A stretch of 64,000 bases of DNA from Pegea sp. RAD2-039 (taxonomy: Eukaryota > Chordata > Thaliacea > Salpida > Salpidae), in assembly GCA_034620365.1 (NCBI GenBank), contig JAQGEQ010000192.1, positions 739,001-803,000 of the forward strand, written 5' to 3'. A program made the translations under genes and the position numbers. Shown here one piece after another: positions 13,061 to 27,831 of this stretch. The notes under the pieces were generated by a model. The model did no database searches, was not told where the DNA came from, and worked only from the letters and a program-made list of their open reading frames with translations. The stretch's first letter is position 1; the number at the start of each line of letters is the position of its first letter.

Positions 13061-15463
13061 CTAAGCGCTAAAGAAGTCATCGTCTTCATACGTCACAAGA
13101 TCTCTTGAATCTCTATCATTTGATCCTTTATCACTTCTCTCATGAGCTGTAGAAGAGATTGATTAACATGAGATGATAATGGAAGCCGCGAGACTCACAT
13201 AATTCTTTCCAGCGTTCTTCAACTACATGGCGTAGAGGTTGATGACGAGCTAGTGATACTTTGATTCTACATTCATCTACAATCAAGTCATCAGCTTCCG
13301 TGATTGCTCTTTCAGCAGCTTCATATGTATCAAAGCTGATAAAACCTGAACTGAACAGAATATCGTGTTAGTTGAACGATTCGCCCAATAATCAGATAAT
13401 TTCTTTCTTACTTTTTTCCTGTTCCTTTCATTTTAACATCGATGATGTTACCGAAACGTTTGAACGTTTTCTCGATGTTTTGTTCTGTAATTGAGCTACC
13501 ATAAACATAAACATAGATGGTGTTTCCTGTATTTGAAACAACCAGTTAGAACCAGTAGTTGGTTATATATGGTTGTAACCTGGTCTTTGTTGAGGTTTGC
13601 GAGGTTTGATAGAAATAGTTTTTTTAATACTTTGTCGATTTTGAAATGAGGCTCTTTTGTTCGGAAAACTTTTTTCATTTTCAAACTGAACAAGTTAAAG
13701 TTAAGAAAGATAAAAAAAAAGATTTGAAAACCTCAACATTGTTTGAAGTCTCTTTAATTGTATCTTCTTTTTTCTCTTCTTTCAACTCCATGCCTGCCTC
13801 TGGATTCATCTTCTCACTTAAACGAGATTTCTTCACATTTGATTCCTAAATCACAAAAATCCAATCAAAAATCTTGAAAAAAGATCTTCAAAAGAATCCA
13901 ACTTCAGTTTTTGTTCTTCGTTTAAGATTTGAAGATCTTTTAAAAGAGGTTTTCTTCTCTATATTCAACTTAATAGCTCCTGAAGCAAGCAGCTTTTTCG
14001 CGTTTGCTGTATTAGCTGCTGCTTGTGCTGATGTAATTGGTTTGATATTTGTCGTTACAGCACCACGGAACCCTAATTCATTCGCTCTGGGCGTATTGTT
14101 ACCCTGTAAAGTAACATCTCTTGTTAGTAATTGTAGGTTCTTGCTGTTTATAAATATTCTGTTGAAGTTGTCTCAATCAAGTTATTAATGTTTGATTTCT
14201 TTAATGCTTTTAAAGCTTAATTTCAAATACTGTGAGAAAATGGTCGAAATACAAAAACTCCCCAAAAAAAATTAAAAATTTTATTCTTGGAATAAAATCA
14301 AATCTTTTGAAGATTCTTAAAAAGAAACTTTATAAAATTTACAAATTAAATTGACAGCTCTTAACTCGATTCAAGAGTTGTCATGAAGCTGACAACATAA
14401 AAGACAACAATGATGACATCATCGACGCTTTACAGCGACGCTAAACTAACTTGTTGCAACAATCACCTGTTAAAACTAACTGAAGTTTGTTGGTACAAAA
14501 ATTTGAATCAAATTTTTCAAGAAATTAAAAAAAGAATAGAAATTTTTTTCCATTAAAAATTTGACAATTTCTATATCTTGTGTTTTTTTTCAACAACTTT
14601 TTAATAAGTATCTTTAAGAGGTTAAACTTTAAAAATCATGTCAGCAAACAGAAGATAATTTAGTTTGTAAGAACATTCTTGTAACATTTAAAAAAAAACA
14701 TAATTAAGATGGTTTAGCATCACACAACTATTTGACTTTTTTAACAACAAGTAAAAAGATAAAAACACAAAAAATTGTTGGTTAATTAATAAAAAATTGA
14801 AGAACAATTACTCATGACTACAAAACATGATAGAACATTTAGCAATCAGAAAACTAGCTTTTATCATGGTTGTTATTACTTCATTTTTGTAATTGTGTAA
14901 GAAGCAAATAGGTTGTTTTAACATGTTTTAAAAACCAACTTAAAAGTAATCGATTAATCATCTGACTTTTGTGATAAACATGTTTTAGTATAAGCAAAAA
15001 AGTCATAACTCATCATAACAAACTACTATATAAATAGATCAAAGTAGATACTTGGCTATTAGCGTTTGATGGTTTGGATTGAGTTTCTTTTTGAGAAGAT
15101 TTTATGCATTCTTTCAGTTTCAACAGTTCTTGTTTCTATAAACAAATTTTAGTAATAGAAGTTTGTTGAATTTTTAAAGTATTATTTAATGAAGTATTTT
15201 TAAATATTGATGATATAATCCAAAATATATTTCTAAAAATTTATGAAAAAATTCTTGGACATATATCTAGTGTATATGAAAATATAATTTCATTATTACA
15301 ACAATTAATTGGATAAAAGAAACTTTTTATCAGAAATTATCATCATATGAAGCTACATAATACTAAATAGGATAGTTGAATTTATTTTGTAGCTTACTAA
15401 TTCATGTAATTCTATGTATTGGTCTCTTAGAGCTTGTTCTGCATCTGATAATTTTGGTGACAT
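13061..15463 (-). CDS. NELFE: Negative elongation factor E
   Basis: NELF-E is the RNA-binding subunit of the complex that pauses RNA polymerase II. Eight exons: 15463-15398, 15135-15052, 14103-13903, 13845-13732, 13685-13580, 13526-13412, 13350-13199, 13146-13061. They join to 307 residues. The N-terminus is a helical leucine-rich segment (ALRDQYIELHEL, KQELLKLKEC). A NELF-E hallmark follows (AANTANAKKLLASGAIK, then SFKRSSNLK). The C-terminal RRM starts GNTIYVYGSSI and ends IKVSLARHQP. Vertebrate NELF-E has a long Arg-Asp repeat before the RRM; this protein lacks it and has only about 70 residues there. No TGACGTCA is present in its seven introns. Confidence 0.9.
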
Positions 15464-17138
15464 TTTGACCACAGAAAAAACCAAACCAAAAAGAACTCCT
15501 GCATTAATTTAAAAAAAAAATAGAATAATTAAAATGTTTTCAAATGATACTCAATAAAATAAGAACTAAATTAGTAATTGAAGAATAAAAATAAATCTTT
15601 AGAATAAAAAACAATATATAATTTAATCATTTAATAAACTAGTTTACAATAAGTTGAATGCTTTGAATAAATCAAAAATTTTTTATTAAAAATTATCTTT
15701 TGATTAGATAACAAATGTTATTTATTAAAATTTATTTGAGTGGTTAATATAAATAATTGTAAAACAAAACTTTAAAAAAATAAAAAAGTTTAATTTACAA
15801 AACAAAGTTTTATTTTTCTAATAAATTAAATCAGAAGGAATATTTTATTTTAAAAAACAGTAATTAAAAGAAACAAGAAAACATTTGTGGAAAGAAAAAA
15901 ATTTTTAATCAATAAAAATAGAAATTAAATGTTTGTATATTCAAAAATTCAGTAGAAAACAAATTAAGAAAATAATAAAAAATGAAAGAAAGTATGTAAA
16001 GTATGAAGATTATAAAAGAATAACTGAAATTTTATTCAGCTTAATAAGTATTAAAAATAGCGAGAAAATTAACAATAAAACGAACAATTTTCTCAATATT
16101 ACTTTTATTTTGTTTGGAAGTTGTTTTTCTAGGTTCGTTATTCAGTCGATGGATATGAGATGGGTTAGAAAAATTTGAAAGAATAATTTTTGAAAACTGA
16201 AATTTAATAAATAAAAAAATGTTTTAATTCATCATTATAGATTTGAATAAAAAAATTTAGTACAAGTTTTAGATGATTAGAAATAGAAACCTTTTTAAGA
16301 GTGGTTGTTGAAAGTATTTACAAAATTGAGGAGGTCATTGCAAAAGGATAATATTGCAATTTCTAAAATTGTTAAACTTAAATTTTATCTAATTTCAACA
16401 GTTGTTCATCTCTTGAAAAACTGTTGGTTTACAACAATGATAATTTATTTGTATGTTGCAAGAACTTAAACAAATATCAAATGTAGGATTTGAGCGGTTT
16501 ATAATCGCTCATCTAGAAAATAGTAAATGTGAAAGTAGTGGTGACTGAAAATGTAGAAGCGTCTTTTCAGTAAAAGTAATATAGTTACAAATATAGTTAA
16601 AATCTGAATTAATTTATAGGAATCATGTTATTGCACTCATCATATGAAGCCTTAAAAACCAACCGAAATTATTAAAATGTCGAAATTGTTTAAATGTTAT
16701 TATCGTTTGCGTGTTTTATAATTTGGAATTAAAAATATCAAATTCTTTGTTGGTATTATATTTTAATAAACTAAAGCATAAAATTTCAGTTTTGATTAGA
16801 TTAAAATAAATATATTGTTGAGAATAGAAAACTTTCTTGAAAATCTTTTGTTGAATTCGTTTTTAATTAAACGAAAAATAACTTTTTGTAAATTTTTAAA
16901 CTTTTTTCTGAACACATCTTCAGTTTTTTTTAAACTTTCAACTTTTAAATCTTTTTTTAGCAATCTCTAATATTATTCAAACTTTTTGTTCCTTTATCTT
17001 AAGTTAGAAACAAATGAAAGTAATTTGAATTTAATAAATCTATTCTTAAACTCAGAAATCAAAAGATGTTTGATAAAAGATGAAATCATTTTAAATCTTC
17101 AGATGAAAGAGTCTCTTTCACTCAATCAGTAGCAACTC
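15464..17138. other. Gene-poor AT-rich spacer
   Basis: Region between the NELFE start and the MAK16 stop. It should hold the NELFE promoter and MAK16 3' UTR. Its only sizeable open frame, near 15933-16178, is Lys/Ile/Asn-rich as expected from AT-rich DNA. Confidence 0.45.
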
Positions 17139-18506
17139 TCAGTTAACTTCTCGTCTTTTTGAGGAGCTTTCTCCTTCAACTTCATATTCAACTTGAACTT
17201 TGGCTCTTCGTTTCACTGCCTTCTTCACTATATCTTCTTCCTCTTCTTCATCTGATGAAAATTCATCTCCAAAATCTTCAATATCACTCAAATCACTCTC
17301 ATCAAAATCATCATCAGCAACAAATTCATGTTCACCCTAAAAATAGATCTCAGACTTCCGGAAAGATCACTCATAAGATCAACCAACCTCTTCTTCCTCT
17401 TCCTCATCTTCTTCTTCATCATCTTCAGACTCTTCTGCTTCTCCGTGATCCATTGCACGATCAAACGCAGAAGATGGGAAGTTGTAGATGTCTTTGTAAG
17501 TTCCTTCTTTTAATCGTTCAAGTAATTGCTTCTCAATAGCAGAGTCGAGACGAGCAGCGATAAGAGCCTTCGACTACAATCAAATGGTTTAAGAACATCC
17601 TTAAATCCTCCCCAGATCGTCTTACCTCTTTCTTTTCTTCTCTTTTATCTTTCTTACGATGAATAGGAACTAACTTCTTCCTACAAACGTAACAAGTTTT
17701 AATTCAAATCACAAAACTTCAAATAAACAACTCACTGTCGTTTCAAAGTCAATTTTCTGATGCGGATGAGATATTGATACATTTTAGTAAATCGCTGTTT
17801 ACATTTGTGGCGAAGAAAATAGGGCCAATATATCAGGTTGGTGTCGATTTGTTCAAGAGCTTGTTCATAATTTCGTGACAATTTGACTTTTTCCCAAAGT
17901 CTTGAAGGAAAAGCAGCTCTCTCAATGGTTTTCATGTACAAGTAACAAATACCTGAAATAAAAAAGTTTAAATCCCTGAAAAATTGAGGAAAGAAAACAC
18001 CTTTCTCTTCTCTAACAGTCGCATATTGACTATTTGCTAGTGGACATGAATTTCTGCTACATAATCCTGTCACATTGTATTCATTTTTACAAAAACGTTG
18101 TGTTTTTGATGTCCTTGCCCTAAAATATGATGTTGTTAAAAGTTTTTGAAATAATTCCAGATGAAGCAACTTACTTCACTTTATAAGAACAGAAATTTGT
18201 ATTTCCTATAGTATCCCATAAAACCTGTCAAAAAATTTAGTTAGAAAATAAATAATTATTTCATTTATTACTACAGAAAGATTAATCATGAAAAAATTTG
18301 ATAATTCTACAAAATAATATTTTAAATTTTAAAAACATATTTAACAAACTATCATAAAACAAGCATTTAAAAATTATAAAAAAATAAAAATAGTTTTTTT
18401 ACTAGATAATCTTATAATAATTTATATTATAGCACTATATTTTATTTAATTATATCAAACTTTATTGACTAAATTTTAAAATAATTCTTACATCGTCATG
18501 TTGCAT
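17139..18506 (-). CDS. MAK16: MAK16, ribosome biogenesis factor
   Basis: MAK16 is a nucleolar protein needed for 60S ribosomal subunit assembly. Seven exons: 18506-18492, 18224-18175, 18119-18001, 17952-17736, 17680-17626, 17573-17388, 17336-17139. They join to 279 residues. The first exon is only 15 bp (MQHDD) and is supported by family identity (MQxDDVIWDT). Near-invariant blocks follow: [63 protein letters not shown] and KDIYNFP. The C-terminal third is acidic (Asp/Glu runs), then basic, as in the family. The length is close to normal. No TGACGTCA occurs. Confidence 0.96.
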
Positions 18507-21500
18507 ACTGAAAGATACTTCTTAAAACTTCTATAAAAGTTGATAAATTAAATCTGCAAAATTATTTCAATGATTAATTTCATAAATAAAATTTTAATTA
18601 TGAGAATAAAACATCAAAATACTAGCCTGTTTGCTAGATAATAATATATAATAATAATAAGCTAAATTTGATGCTAGCATCAATACAAAAGACAATTTTT
18701 CATAAAATAAAATTTATCAATAATATAAATTAATTTTGTCTTAATTGTAATGATAATTACTTTAGAATAAAAAAATATATAATATCTTTATTATAACAAT
18801 ATATACACTTTAAATATCCTAAAAAATTTGAAATTTTATTTATATTTATCATTAACAAACAATATCTTATTTTAAATTAATTTTAATAACAAGAATTAAA
18901 AACTTTAGATTATAAAATTTTCAACAATATAAGTCAAAAAATTGATTAAATTGGTATCATTAAAGAAAAGTTGTCTTTTCAGCTTTTTAAATTCAACCAA
19001 TTCAATATTTGTCTAATATTAAAAATAAAATTTAACATTAACATAAGATATTCATAAAAAATTATAACTAAAATGAATTTAAAAAATAATTTGCAACAAA
19101 TTTTATTAACTTCTAAGAATCAAATTATATTTTCTAAAAAATTTATGAAGTTATCTTTGATAAGTTACAACTTTCTTTGCAAAAAAACTTTTTCAGCAGT
19201 GATAATAGACAAATATGTAAACCTTACAAAAATTAATAATTCTATTAACAATTTAAATTATAAAATGTAAATAAATATTTTTTGTAACTATAAAAATTAC
19301 AAGAATTGCTTTAAAATCAGACAGAAAATTAACTTATTAAAAATAAAAATTTATTTCTAAAGCATATAAAATGGTTCCTCGCTGACAGCATGTACAAAAC
19401 AGTTTAGCCACAAAAGGGCGCTAATAAAAAACGTACAAAAAATACATTTAATTTATTAGGATTGGAAATACATGAAGCCGATTAGAAGAATCTTTTGAGC
19501 CTGATAAATGACAACACTTCTAGGAGACGCAAAACTCCAGAATTTTAAAGCCGGAGTGGCAACAACAGTTGGTTTGTTCCGCTGTATACCTTGCTGTAGT
19601 GGAGAGTGCGCGACAAATACACAAAAAATAAGGTTTGAAAACTTACTTTACTTTAATTATTTCAAACATATTTATTTAGTAATTTCTACTTAAATACGAT
19701 TATAGGTTATATTCAATTTGAACAAGGCTTCTATGAGTTTATATATTTCTTCTTGTGACACGGATCTATAAAAAAAAGATTCTAATGCACTGGATATCAC
19801 CTGTAGCTTAAACTGCATCAATGATAAGAATTTATCAGGAATACATTTATCGAAAGGTCGAACTGAGATTATTTGAAATCGATACTAATATTTCTAATAC
19901 CAATAGTATATCTACCTCACATAATTTAAAAAGTAGTTCTTGTAACATAAGATTTACGGCAAAAAATAGAACTTGTATTGTTGATTCTAACTAAGCCGAC
20001 TTATTTTTCCTAACTGAGTCCTATCTTAAAAAGTTCAAACTTAACGGTGTGTCCCTCTAGTTTTGAGATGATTAAACATGATGACATTAGCGTTAGAACA
20101 GCAGATGTTTATATTCTATAGAATAGACTTGAAAGTTAAACAGGTTTTTACAAATTTAAATTATTTTTAATTTTCCAAAATTAATTCTAAAATTATTTGG
20201 GTTGATCTTTTTAACTTGAAATCTAAAATCAGATTCTTTTGTATTTGACTCTTTAAATGATTCATATTTATTTAATCCTCTTTAACGTTTCGAAATAACT
20301 AAATTTGATATTTTTCTGCAAAAATCAAATTCTATTTGCTTCTTACAAATTAAGATATTATAAAGAGCAATATTCATTTTTACTTTTTAAAAGATTTTAA
20401 TTTTCCGCACACAGATTTGACTGTTCTGCCCATGGTACCTTTCTCAATCTTACAACTACTATTTATTTAACTCAATGTGAACCCTTCTATGTTGTGGCAC
20501 TCTTAATCCATCTGTAATATTTCTATTAGTTGAAATCTTTGTCTACTATTCAGTGGTTTTAATGACTTTAAGGACATTGTAGATACAGAACATTTTAAAA
20601 GTCGAACTTTAAAACCAGTGAAGAAGCCCTTTTGGTGCATTTGTTGCTCAACATATTCTATGAATGGAAGAATATTCTTTTAGAAGAAATAGTGAAAGCT
20701 TTCTGCAGTGGAAACTGATCAAATCATATTGGAGTAACTCAAAGACTTATCAACAAGTGGTATATGTCTTGGCATCATTGTACTTAGAGCATCTCATTGC
20801 TAAGATTTTGACAGAATCAAATGTGTAAAAAAATCATTTTTAGCTGCTGCTAATTCTGTTTGGCAACATCTAAAGCAGTGCATTAGTTCAGCTGCGCAAA
20901 ATGTTTTAAAAGGTTGTTTGATCTTATTCTGTAAATGTACAAATATTTCCAAAATTAAAAACATGTGCTCCATGATAAAATATAAGTTTCTTATTTAGCA
21001 CTCATAATTATTATTACCATTTTTCAGCGTTTATAAATCCTTACTACAAAAAATAAGGTTGAAGAAGCTTACACAATTTCTTAAAGGCTTTCTGTAAAAA
21101 ACTTTTAAAAACATCTTGCTGATAAAAATACAACTTATTTCCAATAAACAACCAAGCTAAAATATTTAGAGATATGTTGTTTTGCTTTTAATGAAATACT
21201 TTGTAAATCCTATAATAGATGCAGATGATGATTCTGATATTATTCACTTAGAAATATCTAATTCGACTTTTCAAGTCGAGTTTAGTAGAATAAATATCTC
21301 AATAATATGTTTTTTTTTTATAAAATTCATCATAAAAAAATATATTATTAGATATATTTATCAACATTGAATCTTTAGAAGGTTGCTTTCTTATTTGATT
21401 AAATACACAAAAGTACTTTTTAATAAACTGTTTTAGAAAATCAATTTAACCTATGAGCTGCTTTGAATGCCGACTGTTACTCCAAAATGGATACTTTAGT

Positions 21501-22377
21501 ACTGGGTGCAAATTGTAAAAGTAAGTCACCAAATTGAAGTGACGTTGTCGGACCTTTTATTTGCATAAGTATTTGGTTACCTTAGTGCGGTACATTTGAA
21601 AGTAACAGCAGAATATCTTGCCGCTTACGTAAATGTGTCATTCTATTTTATATAGACCTAGTTTATTATGTGGCTGACTTGGTTTTGTTTCTTGCCTGTA
21701 TCATTGTTACTTGTTGTTATGGTTAGTTGCCGTTTATAAATTGAATAAAGTTCTCTAATAATTACATTTTTTTATTTTGTTTTTGACCTGCAAACTACCT
21801 TTGAGTTTAAAAGAGTGAACTCAGACAAAAACCTACAAGCTAATGATAATTGAAGCGCCAATAGGCGAATAGGGAAAGCAGAATAGTTCCTAATTTCTTT
21901 TAACAATTCGATTTACAAATTTCATTAAAAAAAATTCTTCTCATTGAAAAAGTCGAACAATTTTACAAATTAGAAAATTTAATTTAATATTTTTAATTTC
22001 TGTTTAATGTAAACACGAGATAGCCTAATTATCTATATTTTCAAATTTAATTACAAACAACAGCAAAGAAAATTTGCTGCAATAAATGTAATTAAATATT
22101 AATTTCAATTAAAAAGCACCGAAGAGTACGTCTTTAATAAAATATTTTTTAAGATATTTTTGAAATATATATTTTGAAGCGTATTGATCACAATAAGTCA
22201 AATCTTTATCATTTTTCTTTATTCTTTTTCACATAAAATAATTGTTGATTTCATTTAACTTTTATAATCTTGAAGCTCTAATTTTAGGCTTGGTTGTTGA
22301 AAATTGTGTTTCCATGGTGATACATCTAAAAGTTTGACTAATATTTGTCAAAATATAACAAAAAACAAGTAAGAAAT
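18507..22377. other. Gene-poor AT-rich region with decayed repeat traces
   Basis: Nearly 4 kb with no intact gene. A dispersed repeat starts at 19508. Around 19950-20050 a broken frame reads IVDSN-stop-ADLFFLTESYL, faintly like the start of a LINE endonuclease domain. The stretches 20400-20900 and 21440-21760 are less AT-rich and may be old coding or transposon remnants; I recognise nothing in them. Confidence 0.4.
19505..19600 (+). repeat. Dispersed repeat, copy 2
   Basis: It starts tgacaacacttctaggagac then caaaactccagaattttaaa, closely matching the minus-strand reading of the patch ending near 9615. Similarity fades after about 45-50 bp. Confidence 0.5.
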
Positions 22378-24147
22378 TTACTTTTCATATCCTTCATCAC
22401 TAAGATCGTCAATATCAATCCAATCTCCATCATGCTTCTCTTTCCTCATACGAGTTTCCCTGACAAAAAATTCATTTGAATATTTCTAATCATCTCAACT
22501 CAGAAAATTCAACTTACACTTTCTTCTTTAAAATTTTTCGGAATACTTGACTACTACTTATAAAACCAAACTCTAAGATAGAAATAAAAAGACAAAGTAC
22601 TGTCAAGATATTCATGTACCGAAGAAAAATAGTTTTTTCCTGATTAAAAACATCTAAAATAAATCAGATAGATTATTACATGTTTATGAATCTCACATAA
22701 GAGCGGGAAATCCAACAAGGTACATAGGCAGATGTTGTTTTTTCACCGAGAGCTTTATTCGCTGAACAAGCTGTACGTAACTGTTCAGATATAAGAATAT
22801 CACATTTATAAAAACCAGGAACTGACATCCAAACATATCTTCCAATTTCTTTTATATTGTAGCTCGAATTTCCATTCTTGTAGAAAGTTATTTTAAAAGT
22901 TAGAAAACTTTAAAAACTATTTAAATTACTTGAAGGCTAAATATCATAAAGCCATAATAGATGAAAATAGATTCGTTGATGATACGAACAAATAAGCTGC
23001 AAACGTAAGCGATCTGCACTTTCCAATTTAAAGGTATCTTAAAAGTGAAATGATATTAAATTTTATGCTTTCATCTAGTAGCAGTACTTCTGAATTCTGA
23101 CCGCTACCAATCACTTTTTTTATCCGAATCTTGCCAAGATTTGATTCATATTTTTTCAGTTTTTTCATTTCTTTATCAGTCTGTTAATGAAATGAAGTTT
23201 TAGAAAAGTTTTATTTTTTTGATTTTAAGAAATTATTTTATAAATATCACGAATAATCATAAAAGAAATATTTTTTAGAATTAAAAAGTAAAAAAATAAT
23301 TTGAAACTGACTAATTTAATATTATCATCACCAGCTTTTGAGTCTTTATACTTCTTCTTAATTAACTTCATCTTTCGATATACACTTGTCACATAAATAT
23401 TGTAAAAATGAAAACATAAAGTTGGCGTGACAACAGCAAGAAGCTTCAAAAAGAAGAAATTGAAATTTGAAAATTCAGTTAATAAACTTACTTGCATACT
23501 CCAAAAACGAACATGAGATATTTTGATAAATTCATTGAAACACATCGACTGACAACCATAATTAGTTTCTCCTGAACATTCAAACTGTGAACGTTCATCA
23601 GAATAAACTACAAAAAACAAAATCATTGAATATTTGATTGTTCTGATCTAGGTGAGTACCTGAATTACCCAAAGTAACCACCACAATAAGACGGTATATA
23701 AAAACCAAAATGTACCATAATCTTCCCAATATAGATGTATATCTTGTTACCTATGACATGAGTTTGAAATTATCTTTTAATCATGAGATTAAATGATTAG
23801 TTTTATCAGCTTGATTTTTTAAAAGTTTTGAAAAGTCAAGCTGATAAAAAAGCAGTTTTTTTTTGTTTTTAAATGCTTGGTAGCAAAACACATTTGTCTT
23901 TAAACTATTATTTAAAGTCTTTCAATTCTATTTTAATTATTTGAACGTTCGAAAAATAAATAGAAAAATTTCTATTTTCACGAAACCTTTATTTTCAATT
24001 TAAGTTTTTAGTGTGACTGTAAGAAGCTTTTTAAATCAAAATTAGTTCAGTAAATTAAAAATTAATAATCTTTAATAATCATCTCATCAATTTGAGCAAA
24101 TAACTCACAGAGCTATTAATTTCTGTTAAAAAGCTCCACACATTCAT
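22378..24147 (-). CDS. Connexin, gap-junction channel subunit
   Basis: Four-pass membrane protein forming intercellular channels. Nine exons: 24147-24109, 23750-23660, 23607-23492, 23443-23312, 23180-23115, 23037-22930, 22876-22697, 22639-22518, 22459-22378. They join to 311 residues. The start MNVWSFL matches the connexin N-terminus. The first extracellular loop holds Cys 54, 62 and 66 (CSGETNYGC, CQSMC), one residue wider than the usual C-x6-C-x3-C, followed by KISHVRFWSMQ. The second loop ends PCWISRSYEKTIF, matching the family's CFLSRPTEKTIF, but its cysteine spacing is much longer than C-x4-C-x5-C. The cytoplasmic loop is Lys-rich. The family is chordate-specific, so this gene fixes the lineage. 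Intron 1 contains a 14-bp perfect inverted repeat at 23801-23849. Confidence 0.92.
23801..23849. repeat. Perfect 14-bp inverted repeat in connexin intron 1
   Basis: ttttatcagcttga at 23801-23814 is followed, after 21 bases, by its exact reverse complement at 23836-23849. It could form a hairpin in the transcript. Confidence 0.85.
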
Positions 24148-24617
24148 CTTAAAATGACCTTAAGTCTCTATCTGATTAACTTACTGGTGATTTTTGTCAA
24201 GATTGAACTCTAGTACCACTTTTTCATCAACTTATTTACTCGCAAAAACAGATCTTTTATTTTAACCAATCTTTTGAGCTTCAAAACAACCTCAGATATT
24301 TTGATCAACAACTTAATTTAATATCCGTTTATTAAAAGATCTTAAGAAATCGATAATTTTTTCAAATAAATTTGAAAATCGGTTTCTTGTTATTAAAGAC
24401 TTTCTCTGAAATACAATTTTCTGCTACATCTTTTTACGAACGTCAGAATTTGGCAGTTAAGGTCAACGTCTTTTACCTGACAACTTTCTAATCTTTTAAA
24501 ATCTCAAATAAGAAAAATTCAAACGTCAAACGAAGGTTGAAAGGTTTTCGAAATTGAATAAATAGAAAAGAAAAAGTCAATCATAAAAGAAATTCTGGAA
24601 AAATCGCGTTAAAGACG
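24148..24617. other. Spacer between connexin and KATNAL2
   Basis: About 470 bp holding the connexin promoter side and the KATNAL2 3' UTR. No motif stands out. Confidence 0.4.

Positions 24618-27831
<3,214 letters not shown>

Noticed and set aside
15933..16178. 81-codon plus-strand frame
   Set aside because: Lys/Ile/Asn-rich, no homology or gene context; expected in AT-rich DNA.
20400..20900. Less AT-rich stretch suggesting an old gene
   Set aside because: No frame stays open and no protein motif can be named.
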